From positions 46,763,249 through 46,827,248 of the forward strand of contig OZ038423.1 in NCBI GenBank assembly GCA_964036155.1: DNA of 64,000 bases, given 5' to 3'. Below are positions 37,875 to 50,834 of the stretch, one piece after another. Position numbers and translations under genes: made by a program. The stretch is from Diploscapter coronatus. Taxonomy: Eukaryota; Nematoda; Chromadorea; Rhabditida; Rhabditidae. Every line of letters starts with the position of its first letter. The stretch's first letter is position 1. Below the pieces are notes generated by a model. The model ran no database searches and was not told the origin of the DNA. It saw nothing but the letters and a program-made list of their open reading frames with translations.

Positions 37875-39927
37875 TTACAAATCGTATAAAGGCATACTAT
37901 ATGTTTTTGTGGCCGTACTGAAGGTATTTCTCCTGCTTGGTTTATGCCTCCATCTACCCGCCAAATTCAGAATCCTCCGTTTTAACAAAGCCCGGAAATG
38001 CTCTGAAGATAGGCAGAAAAGGACGAAATTTAGAACCTAAATATATGAAACTTAAAAATTTCTGTAGAAAAGCTACGATTTAGTTTCTCCCCCAGTAAAA
38101 ACTTATGAACTGTTTAATTTTTTCTAGAAAAAACCTAAATTTTACCAACCTTCCCCGTAATAGTCAGAGAATTTGATATTGTAGTGATTAATGTGAACCG
38201 GAGACTCTGAAAAATTCTATAAGCCTTCGAAAGAAAAATGCTGACGCTTGCCCTTTGATCGAACAAATTCGGATTGATGGTAATTAGGAGAGTAATTATC
38301 GCTCCCGGAGCGTTGCAAATGATGAAAGACGATATGATTATCGTCACCATAATTGTCACCTGAATTTTGTTTACCTATTTACTTGCTCTAATTAAATTAA
38401 TCACTCTATTTAATTAGCCTAATTATCGTTAGTTACCTTTCTCTCAGTCTTATTCCTGGCGATAATTAGCGATTTCTGAGCCGTACAATCATTTAGCATC
38501 GCCATAGGCATGGTGTTTCGTCTTAGGGCCACAATTAACAGAATGTTCAAAGTGGCACAAATAATTAGTGGAATGAAAACAACTAGGAGTGTGTTAGCGA
38601 GCTGAAAATTATAGTAAATCATACTAATTTTCATTTTTTAATTATACTAATTTAAAATATATTCCATAATGTTTAAATCTAAATTATTCAAATGAGCCAA
38701 TTATATAAAGACAGTGTTTTATGTTAGTTGCAAGTTTAAACTAATTACTAAAAATTCAATTATGCTAATTTCTTAGAATTAATTAAATTAGCCTACCGAA
38801 ATATACGGCATTAGGAAGAACTCTTGCCGAACTTCTGCGGGGAACCAATTGATGAATGTCAACAGAAACGCGAAAATGACGATCATTGACAGCGAGAGGA
38901 TGAATCTTAAAGAGACGTTCCGCTTTGAGGTGCGGAACGGAGAGCGGAACACTTGAACTCGTTCGATCGTAGCGTAGGTCATGCACCTAAATTATATTGA
39001 TTTTTAGATCCGAATTATTGATTTATTGTTTTCATTGGAGAGTCATTATCTAGTGATTTTAAACGTGACACTATTCAGTAAAAATGCGCTTATCTGATGT
39101 CATTAGTAGGTAAGATATCGACTTATTTCCTTAGATTATGATGTCATATAAGACTAGACTATCGATTTTTAAAATTAAATATGAGTTCATAAATAAATGA
39201 GTAATGATGATCAGCTTTTTTCAATTAGTAAATCATAAGTTCTGAAAAGATTTACCAGATCGACACCGCACTTAGCCAATTGCTTGCAGCGACGAACAAA
39301 TGTCGCGCGTGGTTGCGATACCAGAGACTGTTTCGGATAAAGCCCTAAAATGTGATAATTTGAGGTGGCATAATTGGTAACAAGTGAAATATTTCGACAC
39401 CAAATGATATTTTATCATATTGGATGGCATAACATGGTAGCTTTGCTACCAAAATGGTGTAAAATAATAAAGCTTACCAAGATGAAGAGGACTTGGTGAA
39501 GCTGAAAAAGCAGCAGGAAAAGGTCCGCGAATGCCATCGCAGCAAAAATCTGAGGTAGCTATATCAAACTTTCAAAATTTGTTTAAATCTTCTATCTTCT
39601 AAAAATTCATCTGAAAATGTTATATTTACCAAGTTGGTCCGGCTTCTCATGGTCTTGTTCAAAAGGACGATTAAGTTCATAAAATTCCCGGTTACTCCGA
39701 ATAGGATCTAAAATAAAAATGTTAAAATTTTTTTTAGTAAGTTCACCCATTTTTATCGATATAGGTTTAATTCAGAAGTTAGTGGCATTCCAAATTTGTT
39801 CTTGTTATTGAATTACCTGAGCCAGCAAAATATGGACATTGATAAGAATAATCAGCTGGTACTCGAAGGTTTGAGTACGGTCGAGATGATGATGTGGTTT
39901 TAGCGTGGAGTTTCCCATAGTAGACAT
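37875..39927 (-). CDS. rhodopsin-like (class A) GPCR, neuropeptide-receptor type, 346 aa
   Basis: Exons, in transcript order: 39927-39817, 39707-39630, 39549-39478, 39344-39256, 38986-38797, 38601-38437, 38359-38150, 38000-37875 (1041 nt, phase kept). TM1 carries the GN motif (ILFGVTGNFMNLIVLL). TM2 has MAFADLFLLLFQ. TM3 ends ASNWLSAVSIWCMTYATIERV, with ERV in place of DRY and a RSPFRTSKR second loop as in nematode FMRFamide-receptor-like proteins. TM5-TM7 are clear. TM7 has NSLTI where NPxxY is normal, followed by a basic helix 8 (HFRALLKRRIL). An AG acceptor lies just before GAAATG at the start, suggesting trans-splicing or a 5' UTR intron. The ligand is unknown. It is unrelated in detail to the GPCR at 12139-16566. 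Confidence 0.85.
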
Positions 39928-42900
39928 TTCCTGAAAACTAAATATCGTAAACCAGAACACATATGAATCAGGATCAGTGAACCTCCGTCGATTGACTGGG
40001 GGATTTCATAAATCCCTTAATATAAAAGGATTTGGGACTAAGAACAATAGACCTATTGTGCTAGCAAATTAAAGATGAGTAGGGGAGTAGTAACAAAAAC
40101 TTATAAAACAGATTTTTTAGAAAATCAGAAAAACATTCTATTAGCTAAAAAATAAAGTTTTAATCGATATTTTTCAAAACACGGGTATTTCTTAAAACTT
40201 TTAAACTTCTTAAGTACTTGATAAATATTTTATCGGTTACTTAGGGATGCCTAATCTTGGGAGTCGGAAATTCCAAAACTCAGAAAATCCGATGTGCTAA
40301 GGTTAATTATTTCAGAGAATCTATGATTTGCAAAAGTGGTTTATATCCAATTAGTTGGGGCTAAATAAGTATACTACAATCTAAATATGGACGGGTTTTG
40401 ACTTCATCTGAGTAAAAATAGAAAAGTTCTGTAGGCTCTTGCATATGAATTTGAGAAAGCGTGGGCTCTGGGTTTAGATGATGCAAGTTGAGAATCTCCC
40501 TTTCGAGGCAAAATTACAGGGGCTTAATTCCCATAATGTTGGAGAATACCCAGGTTTCACATATTTGATATCAAAATTTTCGAGTTTCAAAAATCTCAGT
40601 TTCCAAGGAATTATCATAGTAATTAGGGTAGCTTGAAAGCTGATCTTCATTGTGAAGAAATATAAAAGAATAATTTTAAAAAGTGAAGATATTTAGATTC
40701 AAGATAAGTTGAATTAAGTTTACACAGGAGTTGTTATTGAATAGTCCCGAAAGTAATCTGAGGCCCAAATACTCGAAAATCGTCGACAACAACGACTCTC
40801 GCAAAACTCTCAAGAGCGAAAAAGACAAGCGCGAAAATATTGGCGGATCTAGAATTTCTATTCGTGAATATAATATCTTATCCTCACAAAGCTCGATGTC
40901 TGGGATCATTATTCTAATCAAGCAAATCACATATGAGCCTAGTCTAAGAAAGAATAATACAAACCACAATGTATTCAGGCCTCTATGCTTATGAAAAGAA
41001 TTACAAATATACGCTCTGAATATAAAACAGACGGGGGAAAAATGTGATATTTGGCAAATATTGAACCTCAGAAAAACCTCGATAATTTAGAAGGAAATAT
41101 TTAGGAATGATTATTTAAAAATAAGATATAACCTTAACACAAACTTTGTAAAATAGAAAATCTAAGAATCGATGTAAATTAAGAATAGCAAATTATGCTA
41201 ATTCCATCGTTAGAATACCGTTACTTTCTCGTGCAAATTAAAAAATAAACGTGATTTTCGCCGAAGAAACTTCAGGGCTGATTGATTATGCATGCAAAAT
41301 AGAGGGCTCTAAGGCAATTTTCTTTTTTTAAGAAGAAACCTCGAAAATGCTCTCGAATCCCGAGGACACTTACCTCAACCTTAGGGTTAGGACTCGAGAA
41401 AATCAAGCAAAAATAAGAAAGCAAACGTCAAAAATAGGCAAAATTTCATGTGAAAGTTGCAAAATCTTATTAAGAAAGGTAAAATTTGCAGAATGACTAC
41501 TGATTTTCGTGGTGAAAATGGAAAATATGAAATCTCAGACTGAACTTTCGGGTATACGGTAATGGGGAAATAAATCATAATTTTAGAATTCGAAAAGAGG
41601 CTCTTGGGGAGTTCAAATATCCTGTATAATTACCCCGCTGAAATTTCACAGAGAAAATCTTCACAAACAAGATAATTCATGGCAATTATCATTGAAGAGC
41701 TTTCAAACCCAGACCGAGATTTTTTGACGATGACTTAAAGAACTTTCTAAATGCTAGCCATTTTCAAGTATAGGACTTTGAAAACTGGCTGGAATAGTTT
41801 TCATGAAGTACAGCTTTCAAATTATCGGTTTGTAGCGCGAAAGTTTGAAACCTAAGGGAAAATTCTCAAAACCACATGATATGATTCACACGCTTTTGTG
41901 TCTGATTTTCTCTCTTGAGGAAAATTTGAGAAAGCGAAATTTCATTAGAGCGACATAAATTGTTTGCATTTTTCATTTAAAAATGAAATTTTATCCGGAT
42001 TAAAATTTGGAAGCTCGGAAAAAAATCGGGAAGACTTCATCATATCTGGCCATATATAGGCGCGTCGAATAACCACTTTTACGATAAATTGCGGACTTAT
42101 GAAATCTTAATGCGCGTATTTTTCGTATGAATGAAAGTCTGCGGGATTTTGATAAAACTTTCATAAAGTTCACCCCACCGCAAGATTTTCATAATGAAAT
42201 GGAGCACAAATTACTTTGAGATAACGAGTTTCATCCAAATTACACTTCGTAAAATATCGACGCTTTTTGAGGAATAAAATAATGAACCGCGCATTGAATA
42301 TGTGATGTTGCGAACTTCCGGATTTTAATTGAAACTCACAAAATATGACTTATTCACTGCAGAGCATATTTTTAAGTTTAATCTGAAATTCGAAAATGTA
42401 TAGAAGTAAATTTATTGCAAAGTTTCATGAGACCATATGATAACTGACTATGCCAAAGATTCGTAGTATTTAAACATTGATAAATAGTTGAAGAAAACAT
42501 CACAAGTTAAAACTATTGCCTAAGTTTCTATGGATAGAGCTCAGCTCAGGTAAACAATTAAAATCCTACAATAAACACCCAGATTTCGAATTCCATACAT
42601 TTAAAGTGATAATATTTAAGTTCATCAGTAAATAATCAGATCAATGAAAAGATATAAATAACTTTACTCGTGTTTTAACACATATAGGAAGGGATTTAGT
42701 TGCTCAGGTCTTTTCGCAGGTACCAAATTTATTTCTGAAGTTATTTTTTAACGATTATAGTCTGTCTTTGTCATTTAATATAGACGCTAAATCTTTTACA
42801 TATGAAGCCAAAATTTGATCTATAGCTCAAAATTTGCATACAGGCTTCATCAAAATTTGACCTCTCTGGGATGGAGGCGAGAATGTTACAAATTCGGAAA

Positions 42901-43113
42901 AATATTCGCTTGTAATGGTTCGAAAATTCAAAATTTTGTCAAAAATTCTAGATATTCGATGAAAATAGTAAGAAGGAAAAGTTTATATGCATAATTGAAG
43001 CGTTATAACGTGAAAAACTGATCAAGTTTAAAGAACCTTTTAAAATAGTTCTTAGATGAACTTTTTCTTTTGACGGAGACGGACAGAGATGGGAAACTCT
43101 TGAGGAAGCCTGT
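39928..43113. other. intergenic, 3.2 kb
   Basis: Nothing coding was recognised. It would hold the promoter of the minus-strand GPCR. A copy of the AAAGCTGATCTTCATTG motif lies at about 40636-40652, and GGATTTCATAAATCCC lies near 40001. Confidence 0.5.
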
Positions 43114-44588
43114 TTATATAACGTCAATATGTATTTTATAAGGCTCCAATTTAATATTTTTGGCCTCGCAATATAATAAAATAACGCCTTTCGTACCATT
43201 AATAATACACCTTCTCCACTCTTCTATAGTCAGTCTTCGATTTCCGTCCAGGTCACAAGTTTTAAATAGGTTTCTAGAACATTGGCGGACTTTACGCCAT
43301 TCCAGAAGTACGGTTTTATATATTTTCCATTCGGGACGTTCTAGGAGCTAAAAATATTTTAAAAAATTAAAGATAGCAGTGAAGATCAGCTTTTTTCCAC
43401 ATAATATTTAATTATTTGCATATTGATAAGCCTTTTCTAATTTAAAATTAGCATGAGTATCACCTTATTCTTATTTTTATCCAACTGATTAAATTTCCAT
43501 GTTATCGCGCTATCACGAGTTACCCGATTATTTGTGATATTTGCTGAAATTATTCGATTTAAATTTTGATTTCATATATCCTAAATAAGATTTAATGCAG
43601 TGAGAACTAAAATAGAAGTTTATGGACTTCAATTATAGGCGAACTTCTAATTTAAAGGAACTTATGTTATAGGTTTTACGGTATCCCTACTTTTCATGAT
43701 CATTTCAGTTTTCAATGTCGCTACAAGTCTTCGTAAAAATCGCATACGCCGACGGCCTTTACAGCCTAAAATATTCAATAAAGGTTAGAAACCTGAGAAA
43801 GTAGTAACTTAGCAATGCAGTAATTTGCATAACTATATGATTAGATAAAGGTAAGGATAATACTTTCTGAACTTTCCGCATATGTTTTTTTGATATACTT
43901 TTACTTTTGCAGCTTGTCAAGGTTAATAATTTTGAAAATCTCACGATTTTTCTTCCGTTTCTTTTGCGGCTTGGTAGGTTCAGGCTTCGGACAATTAGGT
44001 TTTCCATCTTTAACCGTGGAACCGATAATCGGCTCCCCAGTTAACGAATTCACGCACCAGCAATAATTTGAGGATTCGTGACATTGCACCGTATCATATA
44101 AGCTAAATTTTCGAAAATACAAATAGTCCTAGATTTTTTGTTATAATTTAAAAAATTGTCTATTGAATAAAACTTGCCTTAAAGAAAGATAATTTTCTTT
44201 TAAATTTTAGAAATTTCAAGAATTTTATGATTCATTTATTACATTTGAAGTCAAATAAAATTGTATACTTAAAATTTCTAAGTTTATTAAATATCTTACA
44301 TAGGACTATTCTTCATGCACACAGGAACGTAGACTTTGGGATTTGAGATCTTCTTTATCTGAGATCTCCTTCGTTGACTTTCACAGTCAGCGCTCAGACC
44401 TAATTAGAGCAATTAAATATATCTAATTAGGCAGTTAAAACTATTCAATTACCTCCTAATTGTCCTTTTCCGTTTGTATCCGAGTTAGAATTAGCCGGAA
44501 TAGCGAGAATATGCGTTTGCAGGCTGTCAAAACTGACAACAAAGTTGCAGAGTTCAATTACGAAAAGTAATAATAACTCACATCGCAT
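43114..44588 (-). CDS. smoc-1: SMOC-type secreted matricellular protein, 260 aa
   Basis: Secreted calcium-binding matricellular protein; in C. elegans SMOC-1 promotes BMP signalling. Exons, in transcript order: 44588-44453, 44399-44300, 44102-43945, 43765-43691, 43543-43464, 43347-43114 (783 nt). The signal peptide begins MRCELLLLFVIEL. A thyroglobulin type-1 domain follows with six cysteines (C51, C73, C86, C93, C95, C116), including CWCV. A lysine-rich linker leads to an extracellular calcium-binding (EC) region. That region has LVATLKTEM, then ITWKFNQLDKNKNKLLERPEW and a second EF-hand CDLDGNRRLTIEEWRRC. An AG acceptor directly abuts the ATG (CTTAG), as in spliced-leader sites. A weak alternative donor exists after RRCIIN at about 43217, but the read-through stop gives 260 aa, which I recall as the C. 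elegans length. Confidence 0.9.
44400..44452 (-). repeat. TAATTA-unit intron of the SMOC gene
   Basis: Here two copies of a TAATTAG-starting unit are about 23 bases long, against 21 in the sulfatase introns, and the units again merge with the splice sites. Confidence 0.5.
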
Positions 44589-46906
44589 CTAAGTTGGGTA
44601 ATTGAGATAATTAAGATAATTAAATATGTAATGGGTCAATTAAATCTAAGAGGACAAAAATCTACGAAAAGGCAACGCTCTGTGAGAGTTGAATGAAAGA
44701 CTTTGGACAACTCCCTAGTCTCTGAATGAGTGAAGGTTGAGATCGTTAAATTTACAGACGCGAATTCGACAATGCGAAATCGTAAAATTGGTGCGAGTTA
44801 AATTCGGGGAGAAATAGTATTTGAAAGCGAGAGAAAATCAAGCGAAAAAGACTGGTCGCGAACGCACAGACCCGGTAAAAGCCATTTTTAATGCACAATT
44901 TGAGATTCATTCGGAAATTGAAGATCTAGAAAATCTCCTACTTTAAAAGGTATATGTGAAATCCTAGGTTATTAAAATTCAATATTTCAATAATTTGTAG
45001 AAATTCAAAATTGACTTAAAAACGATACATAAAATGCTAGATATTAAATATTTCAACAATCTTAAATTTAAAAAAAAAAAAAAAAACCTATAGGAATACG
45101 ATCGAGTAATAATAAATTAAATATTCCCACTGATCTAAAGTATAATGTCAATTTAATATGCCTCTTATCTGGTAGTAAATTATGATTCTTTTCCTAATGC
45201 TCTCTAATATGCCCTAGGCGCCAAATAGGGAGCTAGCCATCCCCAGGCCACACACTCTAACCTTTTCACACTATTGACAACAGGCGAAATAGTATTTCAA
45301 TTTGAAAATGAGAGATTTCCAGACATCGCGAAAAAATCCAAATTTAGCAAAAACGCATAAACAGGGCCCTCTATTTTTGCAGGCAAATTCAAGAACTCCG
45401 ACTCCCCAGAGGCCTCCTAGACTTTGATAGAGCATTTTCTAGGGGTGGCAAAATAATTAAACTAAATCAAAAATATCCCAGCAGGATTAAAATTAGAGAA
45501 GGGGCTATGCTTTAGCATAAATAAATTTAATGAGTTGAAAAAGTTGGCGAACAAACCCCCACTCAAACCATCGTCAAGATACAGCGAACCTAGAAAGTTG
45601 ACAACTTAGAGAGAGGGAGAGATATAAAAGAAAAATGAAGAGAGTCGAGAGAAGCAGACATTCGAGCAAAGTCAACAATCTACAATGTATCTAATCGTTT
45701 TCGCAAACTATCGTCCGCCGAGCTCTCGAAAAGTCATTAAAAAAATTGGCAAAAGTTTTGCCAAAATTCAAAACTCCACCGCCCTGCCCCACTAGACTAT
45801 TTTGACCAGACCCGGAAGCTATTTTTTCCGGTAAATAAGATTCACTCGACAATAAGGACACTAGTATTTTTATCCTTTTATATACGAAGTTTCGGGGATA
45901 ATGATAAAACTATAATCCAGACAGGGGTCTGGGCAAAATTGCATGGAAATTTTCTGCTATTTAACTTTAGCCGCCCATAAATAAAAGGCTCATTTTATTG
46001 CCTTGTAGGTGTTAAGTGTAATTAAATGAAGACGAAAAATAGCAATAGCGAAAACTGCGTCATCGTTGCATCAATTTTTTAATGTCTAAGCTGCACCCCT
46101 TTTTATGCTAACTGATGAGTAAGCTTCTATTTGCAGTCTAAGCTTTTTCTTCGGCTCTCCAAGTTATTTTTTCGTCTTGCATCAGGGGAGGTTTTCTATT
46201 TTCTTTAACCTTTCAACCGACCAGAGACCCAGAAAAAAGATGAACGCTGAATCTAAAAAGAAGTTTACCCTTAAAACAGGCATATAAAGCATCCTACGTT
46301 AGAACGGGTGTATATCGTTGCGCACCAAAGATTTCGGTGCGCAATGACCGTTTTCCAGTCAGAACTTAAACATATAGTTTTAATACTAATATCCTTAATC
46401 AAGTTTTTTTTTCAAAAATACATTTATTTCTCGAGAATAATTTATCACAAGGATATGTTATCTCTTATCTTAAATGACCCTACGGACCTACGTTGAAATT
46501 TACGTGTAGAAAAATTGAGCACCAAGGAAAGAAGAAACATAACGTAACAACCTAACTCATAGGCAATGATTCTGATGTTGAAAAACTCATGATAATCACA
46601 ATATAGTTTCAGAATAAAATCTAAGTATCTAATAATCCTAAAATTCTACTTTTCTAGAAATACTCTACTATATAAAAATAAAATCGACAAAAATATGACC
46701 TGCTCTAATGTTTCAGAAAAAATCAGAAAACTTACACTTTTAAAGAATAGTTTCATGGAAAAAAACTGATTGCTCCGGAAAAAAGTGATTGTTCTAGAGC
46801 AAAATAATTTCATTAAAGAGAACTTAATGCTTGTCCAAAAATACAAATTTGCTCTAGAAAAAAAATCTTTTCTAGAACAAGTACTTTTTATTCTAGAAGA
46901 AAAACT
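44589..46906. other. intergenic between the SMOC gene and the ABC transporter
   Basis: No gene seen. An A homopolymer of about 18 lies at 45069-45086. A cluster of TTCTAGAA-like palindromes occupies 46652-46912 and overlaps the end of the ABC gene. Confidence 0.5.
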
Positions 46907-46912
46907 CTAGAA
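46652..46912. promoter_or_regulatory. cluster of TTCTAGAA-like palindromes
   Basis: Six copies of TTCTAGAA or a one-base variant start at 46652, 46792, 46852, 46870, 46891 and 46905. TTCNNGAA is the core of heat-shock elements. They lie in the presumed 3' UTR of the ABC gene, so a regulatory role is only a guess. Confidence 0.3.
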
Positions 46913-49900
46913 GTCCACCTCCCTCCAGTCCATGGTCTGTCTTTCGACCAATTTTTTGAAGATTCCATTTTCAATGTGCATCAGATCATCGAACGTCCCC
47001 TCTTCAGCCACGCTTCCCTTGTCCAAAACCACGATCTTATCAGCGTGTTTTATCGTTGATAGCCTTAAAAAGTATGCGCGTTTTTAAAAATTACAATTTT
47101 CGCAATTATGTCACGTATTTTATCATTGGTAATATTCTAAATTTGAAGTGTGTGTAGCTCTTGTTAAACTCTTAGTTTTGCAACTATGCAGCATGATTTG
47201 CATACCTGTGAGCAATGATGAGGACGGTGTGTTGACGCTCTTCTAGGAGTTTATTCAACGCCATTCGAACGAAGTATTCGCTGAAAATGATACAAATCGT
47301 TGTTTTATCAATTTTCTTATCATTTGCTTTAAGATTTTTGAAACATTTTATTTTAAAAAAATGAATATTTTTTACCTCGAAGCATCCAGCGCCGATGTAG
47401 CTTCATCCAGAATTAAGACGTCGGGGTTCTGAGAATGTTTAAAATTAGAATTTTTACAAAATCTGCTATTCATGGGTTTCGAAGCTTGGTAAAAGACTGA
47501 AAAGAATAGATCAACTTCTTTCCCACCTTGACTAGGGCTCTGGCGATAGCGATTCTTTGTTTCTGTCCCCCACTCAGCGTAGAGCCCTGCTCGCCAACCT
47601 TGGTGTCGAATTTCTCGGGAAAGGTTCGGATAAATTCCAGCGAGTTGGCTTGTGCCGCAGCGGCTTCAATCTGAATTTTAAAAATTAAAAGCTAGAAATT
47701 AAAATAAATAAGTTAAAAAAACCTGTTCATCCGTAATTTTCTCCTCAGAATTCGGGTCCACCGCATAGGTGATGTTGTCTTTTATCGTGGTAGAGAATAG
47801 CACGGGCTCCTAAAATACGAAATAAATAAGTTTTAAAAATATTCGGATAAATTAAATCCTCCTTAAACAAATGGGATATATGAAATCTCTCACCTGACCG
47901 ACAATGCCCACATGGGATCTCCAGTGGCTCGGGTCGACTTGCCTCAGATCGATGTCATCTATCAAAATCCTTCCGTCTATGGGATCGTACAGTCTAAAAA
48001 TTAAAACCATTTTTGAAAGAAAATTTAGAGTTTTACTAAAATCGATAATGCTTACCTCAAAAGCAAATTTGCCAACGTCGATTTTCCGGATCCAGAAGCG
48101 CCAACGACGGCAGTGATTTTCCCAGCCGGAATCGAAAAAGTCACGTCGTTGAAAAGCGGGTCTCTCTCTGGGTAGCCGAAGGACACGTTTTGGAAGCTGA
48201 AAATTAAAGAAAATCAAACTTCTTAAAGTTTTAGATTCTTCATAAGAGCTTTCTTTATTTTTTGAGAAAATCGAAATTTAAAAGCTAAAACCGCACCGGA
48301 TCTCTTTGTTCACGGTGCCCTTGTAAATTCCACCTTCCAAGGGGATTAGAGGTTGTCGATCTTTCAGCTCGAAAAGCCGGTTGCTCGCGCCAAGACCCTG
48401 AATTTGTAATTTGCTAAAAATAAAAGGAAAAACTCCCTTTAAAATACCTTCATCAACTCCAAGAAAAATCCGGACATGTTGCTTAAACTCGCAGCAGAAA
48501 GGACTGCGTAAAGACAGAAAGAAGATAGTTCTCCTGAAAATAAAATAAAATAAATTGAATTAAAAAGTAAAATTTACCGTATGTCAAAAGTCCCTGATGA
48601 ATGAGGTTGCTTCCGTAGAAAAGAATCGTCGAAAGGGCGATGTAACCGGTGAATTGAAACTGAAAAAGTAAGCATTTAAAAAATAAAAATAGAAAAAATA
48701 AAATAAAACCTTACCGATCCATACATAGATCCTTTGGCGAGTCCCTCTTTCTTGCTGACTCTCCAAATTTCCTCGATTTTGTCTGCATAAGCGGCCAGCT
48801 CTTTCCTCTCTGCGACCAACATTCTCACGGTACGGATGTTTGAGAGACGCTCGGTTGCTACCTATTTAAAAAAAATATTTTTCGAAAAAAGATTATTGTT
48901 TTTCTTTTTCAAAGGACACTTCTTACCCTTTTCCCTAAGAGAAACTCTACTGTAGCTTTCATTTTGAATTTCAGGAAAAAATGATTATTTATATTTTTCC
49001 TTTAGCATTTTTAGATTGTTAAAGAAGATTTTAAAAAAATAATAAATATTTACTTGATTAGCAGACGCGACGGCCTCCTGCATCTGCATGGTGTATTTTC
49101 GCTGGAGCTTTCCGAAAATCGCGAAACTCCCCACGATGATTGGGATCACGATAAACATGACTTTGCAGAGGGCTGGCGAGGTGTAGACCTGTAATTATTC
49201 TTAATTAATTATCCTAATTACAAAAAAAAAAACGATTAGTTACCCAGCAGTCTTCACCAACTAAAAGTTAGTTGTTGGTCTTCTTACCACAATTCATTGG
49301 AGGTTAATTGCCCTGTTATCCCAATTAATTAAAGGCTTAATTACCATCAAACCAGAGGATCCCAGACAAGTCACCAACGCTCTCGCGCCATCTGACAAAT
49401 TCATCGATACCGAATAGCCAACAATCAGGGCGTCCGTAGAAAGTCGCGACACAATTTCACCGACCTTAATTAAGCTAGTTAAACTCAATTAGTCCAATAA
49501 TCTCAGAGCTAACTGCCCTAATTACTATCTAATTACCTTGTTCTTATCGAAGAAAGCCATGTCCTGGCGGAGCACTGAGTTGAACACCGTCTTGCGCAGA
49601 TTGTTTATGACCAATTGGCCTTAATTAGGTTAGTTATATCGAGACAATTAAGGGACAATTAAATCGTCTAATTAGAGCCCTTAAATAGTTAATTACCAGC
49701 TGTATGCATGCAATAGACTCTTGCAGCGATTGCTAGGCCACCCAGGAATAAGACTCCAATCAGGGCGAGGGGATTGTTCTTGAAGTACCTGAAGATAATT
49801 GGAATAATTAAGTCGAGTTAATTAGGGAGTTAAGACTAAAAGGGCAAGTTTTATAGAAGTTTAATTGGATAAATTTATGATCGAATGAGGTGGATAATTA

Positions 49901-50834
49901 AATCAAATTAATTGGGGATAATTAATTAGATAACTAGGGTAATTAACCTGGCTAGCTGCAGACTCTTATCGTTGGGGTCGAGACTCGTCTTTTTCGAGTC
50001 GTCAAATTCGTCGATGAGCTTTCCGAGGATTCTTGGCGTCAGCAGAAAAATCGAACTGCTTATTCCCAGAAATGAAATTCCGACTGAAAATAATCATTTT
50101 TAAAAATTGAAGGATAAATTTAAAAAAAAAAATACAAATTTGAAAAAAATTAAACAATAATAACTCACGCATGATTCTCCATTTGTACGGGGAGGCCAGG
50201 GAAAATATCGCCTTCAGATCCTTCCAGCTCGCATTTTTCAGCTTCACCGACTCACGCTTCGTGTCCACGGAGACCACCTGCAAAATTTTATCATAATTTT
50301 GGAAAATGGCGTTGAAAAAAGTAAACTTGAATAAATTCTACAGTAATTCGTTTTAATTCTAGCTATAATTTCGAAAAATAAGGCTGGATAAAAATAATTT
50401 TTCAAATTGATACATTTCGAATCGTCCTGGTCCAGGTTCCAGTTTTCGCGGGCTCTAAGAGCTTTGACGACTGTAGACGACCAATTTTGTACAGCGAAAA
50501 GGAACAGAAGTTCCTGAAATTCAAAAAAATAAAAAATAGTAATTTTTAAAATTTAGAAATTAAGAAATTAACTTGTCAAAAAATTTTAATCCTGACTAAT
50601 CCTCTGAAATCTAGCTTTTATAGTGAATGGCAACTTGAGTGGGATCCGGAACAAACTTCAGTGTAATTCGTCAAAATGATGGGGATGAGTCAGAGGAGCC
50701 AGTTTTATGAAAATTGAGAAATTCCAATTTCCGACTATATCTAAGACTTCTAAACTCTACCTGCATGTAGAGGAACTCGGAAGAGAGGAGCACCGAAAAA
50801 ATGTGACGGTCGACAGTCGACGTAAAATCAACAT
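46907..50834 (-). CDS. ABCB10-like mitochondrial half ABC transporter (HAF family), 673 aa
   Basis: Inner-mitochondrial-membrane ATP-driven exporter, expected to act as a homodimer. Exons, in transcript order: 50834-50761, 50513-50414, 50277-50169, 50083-49948, 49788-49697, 49619-49537, 49464-49345, 49188-49054, 48861-48715, 48659-48578, 48533-48448, 48397-48297, 48196-48056, 47993-47894, 47809-47723, 47670-47527, 47428-47376, 47280-47206, 47063-46907 (2022 nt). The N-terminus [18 protein letters not shown] is Arg/Ser-rich without acids, a mitochondrial presequence. One six-helix membrane domain follows. The nucleotide-binding domain has Walker [10 protein letters not shown] (454-462), Q502, LSGGQ (563-567), Walker B VLILDEA (583-589), the D-loop SALD and an IIAHRLST H-loop. 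[10 protein letters not shown] and [13 protein letters not shown] match ABCB10 best. The ATG at 50834 was chosen because only that frame splices in phase. C. elegans haf-3 is a candidate orthologue, not verified. Confidence 0.93.
49189..49947 (-). repeat. TAATTA-unit introns of the ABC transporter gene
   Basis: Introns 49189-49344, 49465-49536, 49620-49696 and 49789-49947 are rich in TTAATTA/TAATTA words with gaps mostly near 10, 14 and 21. Donor (GTAATTA on the coding strand) and acceptor (TTAATTAAG or similar) sequences are part of the pattern. The other introns of the same gene, for example at 47429-48577, are ordinary A/T runs. Confidence 0.55.

Noticed and set aside
43114..43217. Alternative donor after RRCIIN in the SMOC last exon
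   Set aside because: No in-phase downstream exon was found, and the read-through stop gives a 260-residue protein of normal length.
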